Assembly (NCBI GenBank): GCA_946478765.1
Contig: CAMLDH010000046.1
Location: 1 to 16,818 of the forward strand
Direction: 5' to 3'
Length of the DNA stretch: 16,818 nucleotides
DNA from: an uncultured Oxalobacteraceae bacterium
Lineage (GTDB): Bacteria > Pseudomonadota > Gammaproteobacteria > Burkholderiales > Burkholderiaceae
In this document: positions 1-7,603 of the stretch, piece after piece
Layout: every line of letters begins with the position of its first letter
How positions within the stretch are numbered: position 1 is the first letter of the stretch
Notes under the pieces: model-generated
The model's input: only the letters and a program-made list of their open reading frames with translations
Databases searched by the model: none
What the model was told of the DNA's origin: nothing
Position numbers and translations under genes: made by a program

Positions 1-41
1 AATCGGTGACGGTTATCGAACGAATCAAAGTGAATATTCAT
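1..41 (-). CDS. Possible start of a gene running off the left edge (unidentified)
   Basis: An ATG at 41 opens a frame with no stop up to the window edge; the 13 visible codons read MNIHFDSFDNRHR. A GGAG Shine-Dalgarno motif (plus-strand ctcc at 48-51) sits 6 nt upstream, which is the main reason to suspect a real start. The peptide is too short to assign to a family. If real, the gene is co-oriented with the regulator that ends at 276, and the palindrome at 241-262 lies about 210 bp upstream. Chance remains a real possibility. Confidence 0.3.
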   Translation of the reverse strand, partial: MNIHFDSFDNRHR

Positions 42-240
42 GCGGCTCTCCAGACAAAAGTAAGCGGTCAACTGCCGAATCTAGGATCATGCTCGCTGCT
101 CCCAAAAAATCTCGTACCAATTAGCCAGGCAACCGGCGCTACGGCACAGCGTGTTATCCCTGGAAGCAGTATCGGTGAACGCAAACGCATCCGCCATCAA
201 CGATGGAACAGGATTCTTGTAGGGCATACGCGGATGATTT

Positions 241-262
241 CCTGTAGGTGAAGCCCTACAGG
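241..262. promoter_or_regulatory. Palindrome TGTAGG-N6-CCTACA, candidate response-regulator operator
   Basis: Perfect 8-bp arms CCTGTAGG (241-248) and CCTACAGG (255-262) flank a 6-nt centre. The core 6-N6-6 layout matches that of operators of LuxR/NarL-type response regulators (UvrY/GacA sites are TGTAAG-N6-CTTACA). A further half-site, TGTAGGGC, lies at 217-224 and is the reverse complement of 253-260. It stands 13 bp beyond the stop of the LuxR-type regulator. There is no T-run on either side, so an intrinsic terminator is less likely. Binding by the neighbouring regulator is inferred. Confidence 0.5.
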
Positions 263-275
263 CGAGTTTGTGCGC

Positions 276-917
276 TTACAGAAGCAGGCCGTTTTCGATC
301 GCGTAGCGCGTCAATTCGGCGTTGCTGGTCATGCCCATTTTTTCAAGAATGCGGGTGCGGTAGGTGGTGACGGTGTTCGGGCTCAGATGCAGGGTGTCGG
401 CAATCCTGACCAGACTTTCTCCGGTCGCGATCATTTTCAATACTTCCAGCTCGCGGTTGGACAAGGATTCATGCGTCGACATGCCGCCGCCGCCGATCAT
501 GCCCGCTAGTTTTTCGGCCAGCGCAGGCGTCAGGTACTTGCCGCCGGAAGCCGCCTTGCGCACCGCTGCGATCAGTGCGGCGGCCGGACTGTCTTTAGTC
601 AGGTAGCCGGCGGCTCCGAGCTTGAGCGCGCGCACCGCGTAAACCTCCTCCGAATAGGTGCTCAGAATCAGTACCGCCAGCTTGGGCTTTTCCGCGCGCA
701 GCAAGCGCAGCAGGTCGAGTCCGTTCTTGCCCGGCATGGCGATATCGACCAGTGCGACGTCAAAATCCTGCTCGCGCACCAGGCTCAACGCGTCCTGCGC
801 ATTCGCGGCTTCGCCCTCGACCGCAATATCGCCTTCCGAACTCAACATCAGCCGGACACCATTGCGAACAACAGTGTGGTCATCCACCAGAAGAATCCGG
901 ATTTTTTCATTGGGCAT
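276..917 (-). CDS. NarL/FixJ-family response regulator (REC + LuxR HTH)
   Basis: A 213-aa two-component response regulator, expected to bind DNA when phosphorylated by the kinase encoded just upstream. The receiver domain (about 6-122) has the acidic pair D12-D13, phosphoacceptor D58 in LVDIAMPG, switch residue T87 and the conserved K108 in YLTKD. The C-terminal LuxR-type helix-turn-helix spans about 150-207, with the typical LSNRELEVLKMIATG and SPNTVTTYRTRI signatures. Length is normal for the family and all key residues are present. Its start overlaps the kinase stop by 11 bp, so the two are almost certainly coupled. Targets cannot be read from the protein; the palindrome at 241-262 is one candidate, and the cco genes are another by context. 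Confidence 0.93.
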   Translation of the reverse strand: MPNEKIRILLVDDHTVVRNGVRLMLSSEGDIAVEGEAANAQDALSLVREQDFDVALVDIAMPGKNGLDLLRLLRAEKPKLAVLILSTYSEEVYAVRALKLGAAGYLTKDSPAAALIAAVRKAASGGKYLTPALAEKLAGMIGGGGMSTHESLSNRELEVLKMIATGESLVRIADTLHLSPNTVTTYRTRILEKMGMTSNAELTRYAIENGLLL

Positions 918-2496
918 GGATGATCTCCAAAGGCAGGCGCAGGACTACCTGGGTACCTTGTCCCGGCATGCCGGTAATGCACAGGTCGCCGCCGAAGTGG
1001 CGGCTGCGCTCGTACATGCCAAGCAGCCCCCATGAATCCCGGTTGAGCAGCCGGTCGGTATCGATCCCCTTGCCGTCGTCGTCGACTCTGACGACGATCA
1101 CGCCATCCCGGCACATTGCCTGCACTGTCACACTCGACGCCTCGGCATGGCGCACCACGTTGGTCAGCGCCTCTTGCACCACCCGAAACAGCATGGTGCT
1201 GCGCTCGGCATCGAGCTCGACCGCCAGTGCCGTCGCATCGATCGAGCACACGCAGTCCAGCCCCGATCGTTCTTTTATCTGGCCAGCGTACCACTCCAGT
1301 GCCGCCCATACACCGAGCTGATCCAGTACGCTGGGCCGCAGCTCCATGATGACCTTGCGGACGGTATTGATGGCGGTATCTGCCAGGCTGGCGGCTTCCA
1401 CCAGCAAGGGGTCCGCCGGCAAACCCGCACGTGCGGTACGGTCGATCGATACCGAGACATAGGCTTTGATGCCGGTGAGCAAAGCGCCCAGTTCATCGTG
1501 AATTTCCTGGGCAATGCGCTTGCGCTCCTGCTCTTTCAACTGTTCCTGGTGGGCGGACAGCCGTCGCAGCTCCGATTGAGACTGCCGTAGCGCCTCTTCC
1601 GCCTGTTTCCGTTCGCTGATATCGCGCACCATTCCGGTAAACATGCGGCGCTCCCCGAAGCGCATTTCGGCCACTGCCAGGTCCATCGGAAATGTCGTGC
1701 CATCCTTGCGCTGGCCGGTCACCTCGCGTCCGATGCCGATGATTCTCTTTTCGCCGGTCTGACGATAATGGCCGAGATAGCCGTCATGCATTTCGCGATA
1801 AGGGGCCGGCATCAGAATCGACACGTTTTTTCCGGCCACTTCCGCTTCCGCATGGCCGAACAGGCGTTCCGCCGCATGATTGAAGCGGTCGATGATGCCG
1901 CGTTCATCGATCGTCACAATCGCGTCGACAGCCGTATCGAAAATGGCGCGCATGCGCGCTTCGCTTTCCTGCAGTGCTGCTTCGGCCTGCTTGCGCCGCG
2001 TGATGTCGTGCACCGTCGCCATCACCAGCGACACTCCGAAATCCGTTTTCAGCGGCGACAGGCTCACCTCCACCGGAAATTCCACGCCGGACCGACGCCT
2101 GCCGAACAATTCCATCCCGCTGCCCATGCTGCGCGCACGAGGCTGCGTCGAATAGCCTTTACGCACGTATACGTGCGCATGGCGGAATCGCTCCGGAAGC
2201 AGCGCTTCTACCTGTTTTCCCACCAGCTCCCCCGGCGCATAGCCGAACATGTTTTCGGCCGGAGGATTGGCGAGAACGATCTTCCCGTCCTGATCGGCGA
2301 TCAGCATCGCGTCGGTTGCCGACTGCAATATCCAGTCAATACTCTGTCCCTGAAGCATACGGCCTATGAAGTCTCCATGATCGGTATGACGCCGCAACAA
2401 GAATAAGGCGGCCTCCCGGCCTGCGGCGTGTCTCTGCCGGTATTCTATAGCGGTCTGACATGTAACTCCAATCATGTGCCGTGTAACTCCAATCAT
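907..2496 (-). CDS. Soluble PAS-PAS histidine kinase with a FixL-like heme PAS domain (HisKA_3 type)
   Basis: A 529-aa cytoplasmic sensor kinase with no membrane segment. PAS1 spans about 52-168 and PAS2 about 183-298; a short coiled linker leads to HisKA_3 dimerisation/phosphoacceptor (H333 in AQEIHDELG) and HATPase_c (N box around N446, G1 DDDGKG at 472-477, G2 GLLG at 490-493). PAS2 matches the FixL heme domain: H237 in REMHDGY corresponds to the proximal heme ligand (H200 of Bradyrhizobium FixL) and R257 in IIGIGR, exactly 20 residues on, to the oxygen-sensing Arg220. Oxygen sensing is therefore likely. The kinase core is NarX/NreB-like, not the classical HisKA of FixL. I chose the ATG at 2496 because it overlaps the antiporter TGA (ATGA) and has AGGA 9 nt upstream. 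An ATG at 2475, within a 21-bp tandem repeat, is the alternative. A longer open frame reaching 2715 lies inside the antiporter gene and is not used. Confidence 0.9.
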   Translation of the reverse strand: MIGVTRHMIGVTCQTAIEYRQRHAAGREAALFLLRRHTDHGDFIGRMLQGQSIDWILQSATDAMLIADQDGKIVLANPPAENMFGYAPGELVGKQVEALLPERFRHAHVYVRKGYSTQPRARSMGSGMELFGRRRSGVEFPVEVSLSPLKTDFGVSLVMATVHDITRRKQAEAALQESEARMRAIFDTAVDAIVTIDERGIIDRFNHAAERLFGHAEAEVAGKNVSILMPAPYREMHDGYLGHYRQTGEKRIIGIGREVTGQRKDGTTFPMDLAVAEMRFGERRMFTGMVRDISERKQAEEALRQSQSELRRLSAHQEQLKEQERKRIAQEIHDELGALLTGIKAYVSVSIDRTARAGLPADPLLVEAASLADTAINTVRKVIMELRPSVLDQLGVWAALEWYAGQIKERSGLDCVCSIDATALAVELDAERSTMLFRVVQEALTNVVRHAEASSVTVQAMCRDGVIVVRVDDDGKGIDTDRLLNRDSWGLLGMYERSRHFGGDLCITGMPGQGTQVVLRLPLEIIHAQ

Positions 2497-2502
2497 GTAC
2501 CG
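2461..2502. repeat. 21-bp tandem direct repeat at the antiporter/kinase junction
   Basis: Two adjacent 21-bp copies (2461-2481 and 2482-2502) differ at one position, g versus a at 2478/2499. Being a multiple of three, the duplication keeps the kinase frame and encodes MIGVT twice (residues 1-5 and 8-12). It supplies two candidate kinase start codons, at 2496 and 2475. The copy farther from the kinase body also holds the antiporter stop. Confidence 0.95.
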
Positions 2503-4244
2503 TGATCCTGCAGTAGCGCAATTCTCCGGTCGCGCTCGCTCTGCACAACCCGCGCAGCGGTGAATTCCGTCACGCCCAGCGTTTGTAGGACGAATGCCGA
2601 TAGTTGCAGGCTGGATTCCAGTGTTTCCGGAAAGACCATGGTTGCGCCGGCTTTTTTCAGGGCCAGTGCATGCTTTTCGTCGCGCGATCTGGCAAACAGC
2701 GGCACCAGCGGACATTCGCGCCGGATGGCTTTGACCGCATGCAGTGCCGACGCCACGTGATCCATTGTCAGTACAATTGCTGCGGCACGGTCGGCATGCA
2801 GTTTGCGTAACAGTTCGACCCGTGTGGCATCTCCGAAATACACCGGCATGCCTTGGGAATGCGCATCCCCGACCAGACGGGCCGCACTCTCCAGGGCGAT
2901 ATAGCGGATTCCCTGGGCGGTCAAAATCTGTGCGAGAAGCTGGCCGACACGGCCGAAGCCGGCGATGATCACATGCCCCTCGATCGGTTCCGCCTCCGCG
3001 GCCATATGCAAATCACCGGTCTGCACTTGTTGCCGCTGCTCCCGCCAGTCGCCAAAGGCGCGTCCCATCCTGGCCGCCGCCGGTGTGGCGAACAAACTCA
3101 GGCCCACGACGAGAATCATGAACTGGGCGAGCGCGGGCTCGATCAGTTTGGTCGCAAGTGCGTACCCGACGATGATGAAAGCGAACTCGCCTCCCTGCCC
3201 CATCAGCAATCCGCCCTCGACTGCACGGCCCCAGGGAAGCCCGCCGACGCGAAACACCAGGCTGAGAACCGCTGCCTTGATGACGAACAGGCCAAGCACC
3301 GATAGCGGAATCCAGACGGGAGACTGAACGATCTGACGTACATCGATTTGCATCCCGACCGATATGAAGAACAGGCCCATCAGCAGTCCCTTGAACGGTT
3401 CGATCGTCACTTCAACCTCGTGGCGGTATTCGGTTTCCGCGAGCAACAACCCGGCCAAAAACGCACCGAGGGCCATCGACAATCCTGCCGCTGCGGTCAG
3501 CCCGGCAAGGCCCAAAGCGCTCAACAAGGTGAGCGCCATGAAGACGTCTGGCTGCCGTTGCCGCACGAAGCGCCGGAACAAGGGCCGGATCACGCGCCGT
3601 CCCAACAGGTAGATCAAGGCAATGGCCGCGGCCGATTTTGCGAACGTGACACCCAGCAGCGGAACCAGGTTGGCGCTTCCCCCCTTGGCCATCACACCCA
3701 GAAGGATAAACAGCGGCACAACGGCCAGATCCTGCAGCATCAATATGGAAAAGCCGGCTTGCCCGAACGGCGTACCCAGCGCGCCGCGCTCGCTCAACAA
3801 CTGCATGACCGCGGCCGTCGAGGATAGCGACAGCACAAGGCCCAACACCACCGCCGCCTCGATCCGGTTGCCGAACACAAAGGCAAAACCGCCGATGATC
3901 ACCGCGCTCAGCGCGATCTGGGAAATGCCTCCGGCAAATACCCAGCGCCTCAGCGACCATAAGCGAGCGGCGGACAGTTCCAGACCGATCGTAAACATCA
4001 GGAACAATACGCCCAGCTCCGCAAGCGCATCGACGCCGTCGCCCCGGCTGACCGTAAAATAGGCAAGTTCCGGAATGCGGTCGGTCCACAAGCCCAGCCC
4101 GAACGGCCCAACCAGCATCCCCGCCGCGAGAAAACCCACCACTTGATTGATTCGCAAGCCCTGCAGAAGGGGAATCAATATCCCTGCCAAAGACAGGAAC
4201 AGAAGCGCCTCCCCGAGGTAAGGAAGAGTGTGTTGTTCTTGCAT
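2493..4244 (-). CDS. CPA2-family cation:proton antiporter with RCK/TrkA-N domain (Kef-type)
   Basis: A 583-aa inner-membrane monovalent cation:proton antiporter of the KefB/KefC/YbaL group. Residues about 8-395 form a Na+/H+ exchanger domain of roughly 12-13 helices, with the conserved QDLAVVP at 171-177 (D172) in the transport core. Residues about 422-557 form a cytoplasmic RCK/TrkA-N domain with nucleotide-binding motif GFGRVG (429-434) and GDA (471-473). The family usually exchanges K+ or Na+ for H+; the ion is not decidable here. ATG 4244 has GGGA 9 nt upstream; an in-frame TTG at 4259 with AAGG 7 nt upstream would add 5 residues. It follows the small membrane protein gene by 38 nt without a convincing terminator, and its TGA overlaps the kinase ATG. 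Placement between oxidase genes and the sensor suggests a role in pH or ion balance during microaerobic respiration, which is inference. Confidence 0.88.
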   Translation of the reverse strand: MQEQHTLPYLGEALLFLSLAGILIPLLQGLRINQVVGFLAAGMLVGPFGLGLWTDRIPELAYFTVSRGDGVDALAELGVLFLMFTIGLELSAARLWSLRRWVFAGGISQIALSAVIIGGFAFVFGNRIEAAVVLGLVLSLSSTAAVMQLLSERGALGTPFGQAGFSILMLQDLAVVPLFILLGVMAKGGSANLVPLLGVTFAKSAAAIALIYLLGRRVIRPLFRRFVRQRQPDVFMALTLLSALGLAGLTAAAGLSMALGAFLAGLLLAETEYRHEVEVTIEPFKGLLMGLFFISVGMQIDVRQIVQSPVWIPLSVLGLFVIKAAVLSLVFRVGGLPWGRAVEGGLLMGQGGEFAFIIVGYALATKLIEPALAQFMILVVGLSLFATPAAARMGRAFGDWREQRQQVQTGDLHMAAEAEPIEGHVIIAGFGRVGQLLAQILTAQGIRYIALESAARLVGDAHSQGMPVYFGDATRVELLRKLHADRAAAIVLTMDHVASALHAVKAIRRECPLVPLFARSRDEKHALALKKAGATMVFPETLESSLQLSAFVLQTLGVTEFTAARVVQSERDRRIALLQDHGT

Positions 4245-4282
4245 TCGATGAATTCCCAAGTTGCAACCTTATGTTGGACTTG

Positions 4283-4519
4283 TTAAAACGGCGGACGTTG
4301 CGATCCCGGCAAAGCCAAATAACAAGTCAACATGCTAGCCAGCGCGCAGAATATCCAAAGAAAGAAAAATCCGATGGTGTAAATCGCAATCGAGGACAGG
4401 TCCGGATGATTGCCGCCGACAGCCAGGTCGTGCGGATCGAACAAGGAAAAGAAGAATCCTTCAGCCACAATCGCCACCAGGAAGGAGGGCCATAACACAA
4501 TCGATACAAGACGCAACAT
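4283..4519 (-). CDS. Small two-helix membrane protein of unknown function downstream of ccoH
   Basis: A 78-aa protein I cannot assign to a named family. Two hydrophobic helices, about 5-27 and 43-68, are joined by a short polar loop (FDPHDLAVGGNHPDL) holding two His and three Asp; the tail is short and basic. The ATG at 4519 is clear: AGGAGG precedes it by 4-5 nt and overlaps the end of ccoH, whose stop lies 8 nt upstream. A longer in-frame start at 4582 would sit inside ccoH and lacks this signal. Being the last gene after ccoNOQPGH suggests a part in cbb3 assembly or stability, but the sequence does not prove it. Confidence 0.8.
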   Translation of the reverse strand: MLRLVSIVLWPSFLVAIVAEGFFFSLFDPHDLAVGGNHPDLSSIAIYTIGFFFLWIFCALASMLTCYLALPGSQRPPF

Positions 4520-4527
4520 TGCCCCTC

Positions 4528-5061
4528 CTACTGTTTCGGGTCGGTCTTGAGCTGGACCGCCTGTTGCTGCGGCCATTTCCATGTGCCGTGCAAACGCCAG
4601 TCGCGATGCCCGTTTTCTATCTGAACTTGCCAGCGCGTCCGCTCCAGCATGGGCAAGGCAACGGTGAATGCGCCGTTTCGATCCGGCTGCGCCTCCAGGC
4701 TGATATCGCGCTCCGGCCGGGTCGAATGAATCAAGCGCACCCGTACCGCGCCTGCCATCGGCTGTCCATAGCTGAGCAGGCGGCCGCTCAAGCTGCCCGC
4801 GGCCGGGTCGTAGCGCATGTCGAGCGACAGCCCCAGACCGGCCGCAGCACGATCACGCCGCAGGTCCTGGTTGATCGCCTTGCCCTGCTTGTAATAGTCG
4901 TCGACCACCAGCGCATCCTGCTGCGAGAATGCAAGCCAGCCGGTATAGGTGCCGGCCAGGACAACCGCGACCGGGCCGATCATCAAGAACCATGGCCAGC
5001 GATGCGCATACCAGGGTCTTGCGCAGGATATGTTCGGTAGTACGGAGGGGGGAGTGAGCAT
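4528..5061 (-). CDS. ccoH: CcoH/FixH family cbb3 oxidase assembly protein
   Basis: A 177-aa single-pass membrane protein of the FixH family, which joins CcoN and CcoP during cbb3 oxidase assembly. A cytoplasmic N-terminus is followed by one helix (about 23-46), then the family motif DALVVDDYYKQGKAIN (about 49-64) and a periplasmic beta-rich domain. The start is uncertain. ATG 5061 has GGAG 6 nt upstream and is used here. ATG 5073 overlaps the ccoG stop by one base (TGATG) and would add four residues. The gene directly follows ccoG, as in most cco clusters. Confidence 0.9.
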   Translation of the reverse strand: MLTPPSVLPNISCARPWYAHRWPWFLMIGPVAVVLAGTYTGWLAFSQQDALVVDDYYKQGKAINQDLRRDRAAAGLGLSLDMRYDPAAGSLSGRLLSYGQPMAGAVRVRLIHSTRPERDISLEAQPDRNGAFTVALPMLERTRWQVQIENGHRDWRLHGTWKWPQQQAVQLKTDPKQ

Positions 5062-5072
5062 GACATTCTCCA

Positions 5073-6479
5073 TCAATTTCTCGGCACGAAAAATACGGCC
5101 TTTTCTTTTACCATCACGTTTTGCCCATCCAGCGACGTCAACTGGAATTCGATCTTGTTCGAGCCCGGCGCACCGCTCCCTCGCGCGACACGCACCGTGA
5201 CCGGCACGCCGCGCGATGCCGTGCCTGCCAGCGCAACTTCATCCGGTGTCGCCAGCCTGATGGTTGCGATACCGGACACCGAAATCCTGTACCGATGCGC
5301 TGTCTCGGCGGTATTCATGATCTGCAGCCGGTACACATTTTCGATCAGGTCGTCTTCCACTTCGCGCCCCATGGCGCCGCGATCCCGAATGACATCCACC
5401 TTGAGCGGCGAACGCATCAGCAGCGCGCCGAAGGAAACCATGACGATCATGGCCAGCGTGCCGGCATAGAGCAGGATGCGCGGCCGGAACGCGCGCTTTC
5501 TGACCTCGCGATCGGACAAATTGCCTTGCAACCCATTCTCGGTGGAATAACGGATCAGCCCTTCCGGCCGCTCCAGCTTGCGCATGACGGTGTTGCAGGC
5601 ATCCACGCAAGCGGCGCAGCCGATGCATTCGTATTGCAGCCCGTTGCGTATATCGATCCCGGTCGGGCAGACCTGGACACACAGCGTGCAGTCGATACAG
5701 TCGCCCTTCCGGCTGGCCTGCGCGCCATCCTTTTTGCTCAGCGTGCCGCGCGGTTCGCCGCGCCTGGCATCGTAGCTGACGATCAGCGTATCCCGGTCGA
5801 ACATGGAACTTTGAAAGCGGGCATAGGGACACATGTACTTGCACACCTGTTCCCGCAGCCAGCCAGCGTTGCCGTAGGTGGCAAGTGCATAGAACAGGAT
5901 CCAGAACCATTCCCACGGCCCGAGCGCCACCGTCATCACCTCTTGCCGTAACACATGGACCGGCGTGAAATAGCCGACAAACGTGAAGCCGGTCCACAAT
6001 GCGACCGCGCACCACGCACCGTGTTTGGCGCTCTTTCTGGCGAATTTGGAAAAGGATGGCGCTTGCTTGTCGAACCGCATCCGGGCGCTGCGGCTGCCTT
6101 CGATCTTCCTCTCGATCCACATGAATATTTCGGTATAGACCGTCTGCGGGCAGGCGAATCCGCACCAGACACGCCCCGCCACTGCGGTGACCAGGAACAG
6201 CAGCCAGGCGCAAATGATGAGCAGCAGCGCCAGATAGATGAAATCCTGCGGCCACAGCACGATGCCGAAGATGTAGAACTTTCTGCTCGCCAGATCGAAT
6301 AGCACCGCCTGCCGATCGTTCCAGCTCATCCACGGCAGGCCGTAGAACACCAGTTGCGTCAGCCACACGCACATCCAGCGCAGGGTTGCATAACGCCCCT
6401 TTGCCTCACGCGGGTAGATTTCCTCGCGAGCGGCATACATCTTGATGACGGCGGCCCGCGGCGCCTGTTGCTGGTTCAT
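5073..6479 (-). CDS. ccoG: CcoG, polyferredoxin-type cbb3 assembly factor (cupric reductase)
   Basis: A 468-aa membrane iron-sulfur protein. CcoG reduces Cu(II) to Cu(I) so that copper can be supplied to the binuclear centre of CcoN. Visible features are N-terminal helices (about 35-50, 78-101), the WCGFACPQ motif with C106/C110, further helices (about 155-172, 188-205), CKYMCPYARFQ with C213/C217, and two [4Fe-4S] motifs: C261/C264/C267/C271 and C285/C288/C291/C295. A helix at about 335-355 precedes a C-terminal immunoglobulin-like periplasmic domain. Length and all cysteines are as expected. Its ATG overlaps the ccoP stop by 4 bp (ATGA), indicating coupled translation. Confidence 0.96.
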   Translation of the reverse strand: MNQQQAPRAAVIKMYAAREEIYPREAKGRYATLRWMCVWLTQLVFYGLPWMSWNDRQAVLFDLASRKFYIFGIVLWPQDFIYLALLLIICAWLLFLVTAVAGRVWCGFACPQTVYTEIFMWIERKIEGSRSARMRFDKQAPSFSKFARKSAKHGAWCAVALWTGFTFVGYFTPVHVLRQEVMTVALGPWEWFWILFYALATYGNAGWLREQVCKYMCPYARFQSSMFDRDTLIVSYDARRGEPRGTLSKKDGAQASRKGDCIDCTLCVQVCPTGIDIRNGLQYECIGCAACVDACNTVMRKLERPEGLIRYSTENGLQGNLSDREVRKRAFRPRILLYAGTLAMIVMVSFGALLMRSPLKVDVIRDRGAMGREVEDDLIENVYRLQIMNTAETAHRYRISVSGIATIRLATPDEVALAGTASRGVPVTVRVARGSGAPGSNKIEFQLTSLDGQNVMVKEKAVFFVPRN

Positions 6480-7426
6480 TTTTGCAGCGCCACTTCCGCA
6501 GCGTCCGTCTTGTCGGCCGACAGGCTCCAGACATAGGCGCCCACCACATGCACCTTGGCTTCGCCCAGAAAAGGCCTGAACGCCGGCATGGTGCTGTTAC
6601 GGCCGTTGCGTATCGTTTCCATCACGCTTTCCGCGCTGCCGCCATGCAACCACGTCTTGTCGGTCAAGTTGGGGGCGCCGAGTGCCTGATTGCCGCCTCC
6701 GTCCGCGCCGTGGCATGCGGCGCAATTGGCATTGAATTTCGGTTTGCCGAGCACCACCTTGACCGGGTCGGTCGTCAGGCCGGACAAGCTGCGTACATAA
6801 TGCGCGACATTTTCCACCTCCTTGTCCGATCCGAGCGAAGCCGCCATCGACGGCATATGGCCGCGGCGGCCATCAAGGATCGAGGCCTCGATCGCCTCCG
6901 GCGTGCCGCCGTACAGCCAGTCCTTGTCGGCCAGGTTCGGGAAGCCCTTGTTGCCGCCGGCATCCGATCCATGGCATTGCGCGCAATAGGTCAGGAACAA
7001 ACGCTCGCCGATAGCCCGTGCTTGCGGATCGGCCGCCACCGTTTTCAGATCCTGATGCAGGTACTTGTCGAACAGCGGTCCATAGTCGGCATCCGCCTTT
7101 TCCATCTCGCGCCGATACTGCCCATCCGACTTCCAGCCGAGCGTGCCTTCAAACGTGCCAAGGCCTGGATAAAAGGCGAGGTAAGCCAGACCAAACACGA
7201 TGGTGATGTAGAACAACCACATCCACCAGCGCGGCATCGGGTTGTTCAACTCCTCCAGGCCCTCGTCCCAACTGTGGCCGGTAGTCTTGGTTTGACCGTC
7301 GCCATCCTTGGCAAGAACGATCTTGCTCTTCGACTGACACCAGAGCAGCAAGCCGCAGCCGAATATGCCCATCAGTGTCAGTACGGTGATGTAAATATTC
7401 CAGAATCCGTCCGTGAAATCAGCCAT
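6476..7426 (-). CDS. ccoP: cbb3-type cytochrome c oxidase subunit III (diheme cytochrome c)
   Basis: A 316-aa membrane-anchored diheme c-type cytochrome that passes electrons into the cbb3 oxidase. Two hydrophobic stretches (about 8-30 and 67-85) precede two cytochrome c domains. These carry heme motifs CAQCH (148-152) and CAACH (235-239), with likely axial methionines M191 in GHMPS and M280 in STMPAF. ATG 7426 is chosen for its GGAG 7 nt upstream and the usual N-terminus MADFTDGFW. The open frame extends further upstream into ccoQ but has no better start. The gene overlaps the end of ccoQ by 8 bp. Confidence 0.97.
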   Translation of the reverse strand: MADFTDGFWNIYITVLTLMGIFGCGLLLWCQSKSKIVLAKDGDGQTKTTGHSWDEGLEELNNPMPRWWMWLFYITIVFGLAYLAFYPGLGTFEGTLGWKSDGQYRREMEKADADYGPLFDKYLHQDLKTVAADPQARAIGERLFLTYCAQCHGSDAGGNKGFPNLADKDWLYGGTPEAIEASILDGRRGHMPSMAASLGSDKEVENVAHYVRSLSGLTTDPVKVVLGKPKFNANCAACHGADGGGNQALGAPNLTDKTWLHGGSAESVMETIRNGRNSTMPAFRPFLGEAKVHVVGAYVWSLSADKTDAAEVALQK

Positions 7427-7601
7427 GTCGTTTCTCCGTATCGCGGCCGTCCGCTTGGTCTGCATCGGCAAAAGGCAGGTAGGCCGCCTCATCGAATGCG
7501 GCTTTGCGACGCCCGCTGTACGCCCACCAGACGATGCCGATGAAAGTGATGAAGCTGATGACCGTCACCACGCTGCGGACATCGAATAATTCGTTTGCCA
7601 T
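7419..7601 (-). CDS. ccoQ: CcoQ/FixQ small subunit of cbb3 oxidase
   Basis: A 60-aa single-helix membrane protein; the hydrophobic stretch is about 10-28, followed by YSGRRKAAFDEAA, typical of FixQ proteins, and a charged tail. CcoQ stabilises the association of CcoP with the CcoNO core. The start lies 2 nt after the ccoO stop, with GAGG in the last ccoO codons as ribosome binding site. The end overlaps the ccoP start by 8 bp. Identification rests on size, motif and position between ccoO and ccoP. Confidence 0.92.
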   Translation of the reverse strand: MANELFDVRSVVTVISFITFIGIVWWAYSGRRKAAFDEAAYLPFADADQADGRDTEKRHG

Positions 7602-7603
7602 GA

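Noticed and set aside
241..262. Intrinsic terminator for the response-regulator gene
   Set aside because: The stem is good but no T-run follows on either strand; an operator reading fits better.
2497..2715. N-terminal extension of the histidine kinase to 2715
   Set aside because: It lies wholly inside the antiporter reading frame, its translation looks like a frame-shadow (Arg/Cys/Gly-rich without domain character), and the ATGA overlap at 2496 gives a natural start.
3412..4266. 284-codon minus-strand frame overlapping the antiporter
   Set aside because: It is out of frame with the well-supported Kef-type protein and is Arg/Gly-rich without domains.
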